Below, piece after piece: positions 44,351-46,195 of a stretch of 46,195 nt of DNA (its first letter is position 1; each line of letters starts with the position of its first letter). The DNA comes from Acidobacteriota bacterium (lineage in GTDB: Bacteria > Acidobacteriota > Thermoanaerobaculia > Thermoanaerobaculales > Sulfomarinibacteraceae). The DNA is taken from assembly GCA_013152895.1 (NCBI GenBank), contig JAADFN010000124.1, positions 1-46,195 on the forward strand, in the 5' to 3' direction. The notes beneath the pieces were generated by a model. That model was not told the DNA's origin. It worked only from the letters and a program-made list of their open reading frames with translations, and searched no databases. The position numbers and the translations under genes were made by a program.

Positions 44351-44533
44351 TTAGCCTGCCGGGGCGTAGAAGCAGCGCTTGGGGGAGATGATCTTGCCCT
44401 CGTCCTTGAGCTGCTTGATGACCTTGGAGACCAGCTTGGAGTCGACCTCCAGCGCCTTGGCGATGTCTCCGGGACGGACGGGCTTGCCAGCCTTCTTCAT
44501 CTCGTCGAGCACGGTGTCTTTCAGATCGGCCAC
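44351..44533 (-). CDS. Small winged-helix DNA-binding protein
   Basis: 60-residue protein consisting of one winged-helix fold: VRPGDIAKALEVDSKLVSKV forms the helix-turn-helix, and GKIISPKRCFYAP the wing. Single-domain proteins of this type are MarR/DprA-WH-like regulators of unknown targets. GTG 44533 follows GAGGAGG at five bases. It converges on bcrD with 14 bases between stops, so its messenger may pair with or read into the bcr transcript. It is the only DNA-binding candidate beside the catabolic block; a regulatory link is conjecture. Confidence 0.8.
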   Translation of the reverse strand: MADLKDTVLDEMKKAGKPVRPGDIAKALEVDSKLVSKVIKQLKDEGKIISPKRCFYAPAG

Positions 44534-44772
44534 GGGAACCTCCTCGATCGGCGTTCGTCTGGTGGGAACACGCCGGGGTCCCGTTTCATTTCCCGTCTCC
44601 GGGGAAATCCTTCACGTTACGCGAGATCGCCGAGGGTCTCGATCATCCCGCGGATTCCCGTCTCCGGGCGGCGATCCGCCCGTTGCGCGTTGCCAGCACG
44701 ATCACGATGACCGGCGCCCGCCGCACCGACCGTTACGTCCGGCGCCGCCGGTCCGGCCGGTGAGCCGACGGA
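44534..44772. other. 239-bp intergenic region with a short hairpin
   Basis: Contains a direct repeat TTCCCGTCTCCGGG (about 44584 and 44655) and the perfect hairpin CGGGCGG-CGAT-CCGCCCG at 44665-44682. The hairpin lies about 90 bases after the zinc-ribbon gene's stop and is not followed by T residues. No gene is apparent. Confidence 0.45.
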
Positions 44773-44952
44773 TCATCCCATCCAGAACCCCTTGCGTTGC
44801 GTGACGCCCAGGACCTTCTGGCAGTGGGGACAGACCCATATGTACGCCTTTCCAAACGTGTCTTTCAGGCGTGTGCGGGCGACCCGGTCCAGCGGCTGGT
44901 CGCAGTGCGGGCAGATCGGCGCGACGTTCGTGCGTTCTTCGATAGCTATCAT
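44773..44952 (-). CDS. Small zinc-ribbon protein
   Basis: 59 residues with two CPHC knuckles (ICPHCDQPLD and WVCPHCQKVLGV) 26 residues apart, the pattern of a single zinc ribbon. Such small proteins may bind nucleic acid or protein partners; no function can be named. ATG 44952 is preferred to one four codons upstream because GGAGG lies five bases before it. It lies upstream of the winged-helix gene on the same strand, 239 bases away. Confidence 0.75.
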   Translation of the reverse strand: MIAIEERTNVAPICPHCDQPLDRVARTRLKDTFGKAYIWVCPHCQKVLGVTQRKGFWMG

Positions 44953-45040
44953 GGGAACCTCCACTGTTGGATACGCAGCGGAGGCCCGGGTGTTCCGGGA
45001 CGAGCCCCTCCAGGCCGCTCTTCGCGCCCGGCGGATAGAG

Positions 45041-45979
45041 CTACTTCACCGACAGCATCATGGCGCCGAGACAGATCGGGGGCCACTGGCCGCACTGCGA
45101 AACCTGGTCGCTCCAATCGATCGACGCGAGGTGGAACTCCGAGTCGTTGGTCGCCCCGTCCATCGTCGTGCTGTAGGCGATGAACTCTCCCTGCGTTTCG
45201 CTGAGAACCTCCGGAACGTTTCCACACGGATTCGCCGGGATGTCCGCGGGATCCAGCGTGATGTCGACGCGGCCGCCGCCCGGCAGCGAACTGACGCCGA
45301 GGCTCGTCAGGCTCCACTGGCTCAGCGAGACCGGAGGCACGGTTCTTGTCTTTTGACCGGCCGGATGACCGTCCGCCCCCACGATGGTGACGTGGACCTT
45401 GATCGCGAGCATCGACATGTTCAGTACGCCGATATTCGTCCTGAAGCTGAGGTCCTGCTCCTGCTTGACCCCGGGCAGGATGGCCCGGCCGAGGCCGAAG
45501 ACCGCGTTCACCGTCAGCCCTTCTTCGCCCATCAGCGTGATCGAAGGAACGCCCTGGCCGAACGTTGCGGCGGGGTTGGCGGCGTTGTAGGTCCGCGAGC
45601 TCACGGCGATGACGCCGGTGGCATCCCCGTTTTCATCCTCGGCGAAGAAAACCAAGGCGCCCTTGGTCATTCCGACCTGCGGGAACCACGTTCCGAGCAC
45701 GTCTTCGACCTTCAGGGTTTTTCCTGCCGGAAGTGAAACGGTGTGGGAAGGGGCGTGATCCGGGTCGTTGGCGTGTTCCTCGGGCAGGAAAATCGCCTCG
45801 AGTATGCATGCCTCGGTGCTGACGTTCGAGACGGAGATGTCGGTTTGCCAGTAACTCCCGCTGCTGCCGGCCAGGCGCGCCACCACGGGAACGAGCTGGG
45901 CCGGTCCGGCCACCTGTGCCCACGCTGCCGCTGAGAGCACGAGGCACGAAAACAGTGCCAAAGAAACCTTGTATCGCAT
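45041..45979 (-). CDS. Secreted protein of unknown function
   Basis: 312 residues. A clear signal peptide (MRYKVSLALFSCLVLSAAAW, cleavage after AQ) precedes a beta-rich mature domain. The mature part contains VPVVARLAGSSGSYWQTDIS and LPAGKTLKVEDVLGTWF, with no enzyme motif. Similar surface or exported proteins with this opening occur, as far as I recall, in Acidobacteriota. Six or so cysteines could form disulfides. ATG 45979 was chosen because AAGGAGG lies just upstream and the signal peptide starts there; an in-frame ATG 33 codons earlier would bury the signal peptide. The function is unknown. Confidence 0.82.
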   Translation of the reverse strand: MRYKVSLALFSCLVLSAAAWAQVAGPAQLVPVVARLAGSSGSYWQTDISVSNVSTEACILEAIFLPEEHANDPDHAPSHTVSLPAGKTLKVEDVLGTWFPQVGMTKGALVFFAEDENGDATGVIAVSSRTYNAANPAATFGQGVPSITLMGEEGLTVNAVFGLGRAILPGVKQEQDLSFRTNIGVLNMSMLAIKVHVTIVGADGHPAGQKTRTVPPVSLSQWSLTSLGVSSLPGGGRVDITLDPADIPANPCGNVPEVLSETQGEFIAYSTTMDGATNDSEFHLASIDWSDQVSQCGQWPPICLGAMMLSVK

Positions 45980-46131
45980 CGCTGATCCTCCTTGAAACGA
46001 AATCCTACGGCCTCTTCCAATCCCAGTCAATCCCGGGGGCGTTGCGTTGTTCATACGTACGATGACAGTGACAGACACGAGATTCTCGATTGACTGGCAT
46101 TCGTGTTCGTCGCAAGACCGAGGAAACGCCC

Positions 46132-46195
46132 AGGAGGCCCGGCCTGCGGCCGGCCCGCGGTCAGCGCCCGGGAGGCCCGGCCTTTGGCCGGCCCG
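46132..46195. repeat. Tandem REP-like palindromes at the window end
   Basis: Two similar units lie in tandem: GGAGGCCCGGCC-TGC-GGCCGGCCC and GGAGGCCCGGCC-TTT-GGCCGGCCC. The second (46165-46195) is an exact inverted copy of 3515-3545. The array may continue beyond the window. Confidence 0.7.

Noticed and set aside
1-46195. CRISPR arrays, tRNA or rRNA genes
   Set aside because: No regularly spaced repeats and no tRNA cloverleaf or rRNA core sequences were seen on either strand.

Overview
The window is a high-GC bacterial chromosome segment carrying many dispersed palindromic repeats. The large secreted proteins, the CheR-TPR and cNMP-TPR proteins and the palindromic intergenic repeats remind me of Acidobacteriota or a related deep lineage. 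That placement is an impression from gene content, not a phylogenetic result. A homodimeric-type pyruvate:ferredoxin oxidoreductase and an ATP-driven benzoyl-CoA reductase indicate an anaerobic or facultatively anaerobic life.

Left part (1-20,090). On the minus strand lie an old-yellow-enzyme/dienoyl-CoA reductase, a Spy/CpxP-like periplasmic protein, a CaiB/AMACR-family protein with a CAP-domain gene upstream, a three-gene ABC-2 exporter, and pyruvate:ferredoxin oxidoreductase with a clear intrinsic terminator. A plus-strand CheR-TPR methyltransferase, a minus-strand protein with two cyclic-nucleotide-binding domains, a VapBC toxin-antitoxin pair and a shikimate-kinase-like P-loop protein follow. 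Intergenic regions hold two 160-bp copies of a self-complementary repeat, another long imperfect hairpin and GC-rich REP-like palindromes.

Main block (20,293-44,336). About 24 kb of 21 co-directional, tightly spaced plus-strand genes encodes most of anaerobic benzoyl-CoA degradation. It has an acyl/aryl-CoA ligase, class I benzoyl-CoA reductase BcrCBAD, dienoyl-CoA hydratase (Dch), a zinc dehydrogenase resembling Had, ring hydrolase Oah with an added C-terminal zinc ribbon, and beta-oxidation enzymes (3-hydroxyacyl-CoA dehydrogenase/enoyl-CoA hydratase fusion, two thiolases, an SDR). Two additions stand out. The first is a second, one-component BcrB/HgdB-like protein with its own activator ATPase, which is frameshifted in this sequence. 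The second is a molybdenum hydroxylase with fused [2Fe-2S] and Mo domains plus an FAD subunit, preceded by MocA-, XdhC- and YqeB-type maturation genes. YqeB is a marker of selenium-dependent molybdenum hydroxylases. The expected logic is: CoA activation, possible removal or addition of a ring hydroxyl by the Mo enzyme, ATP-dependent ring reduction by Bcr, hydration (Dch), oxidation (Had), ring cleavage (Oah), then beta-oxidation to acetyl-CoA. I see no ferredoxin, glutaryl-CoA dehydrogenase or large regulator in the block.

Right edge (44,351-46,195). On the minus strand are a 60-residue winged-helix protein convergent with bcrD, a small zinc-ribbon protein, a secreted protein of unknown function, and tandem REP-like palindromes at the end. 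Three genes (CAP protein, ABC permease, activator ATPase) are each split by one frameshift. This pattern suits uncorrected indels in the assembly at least as well as real gene decay.
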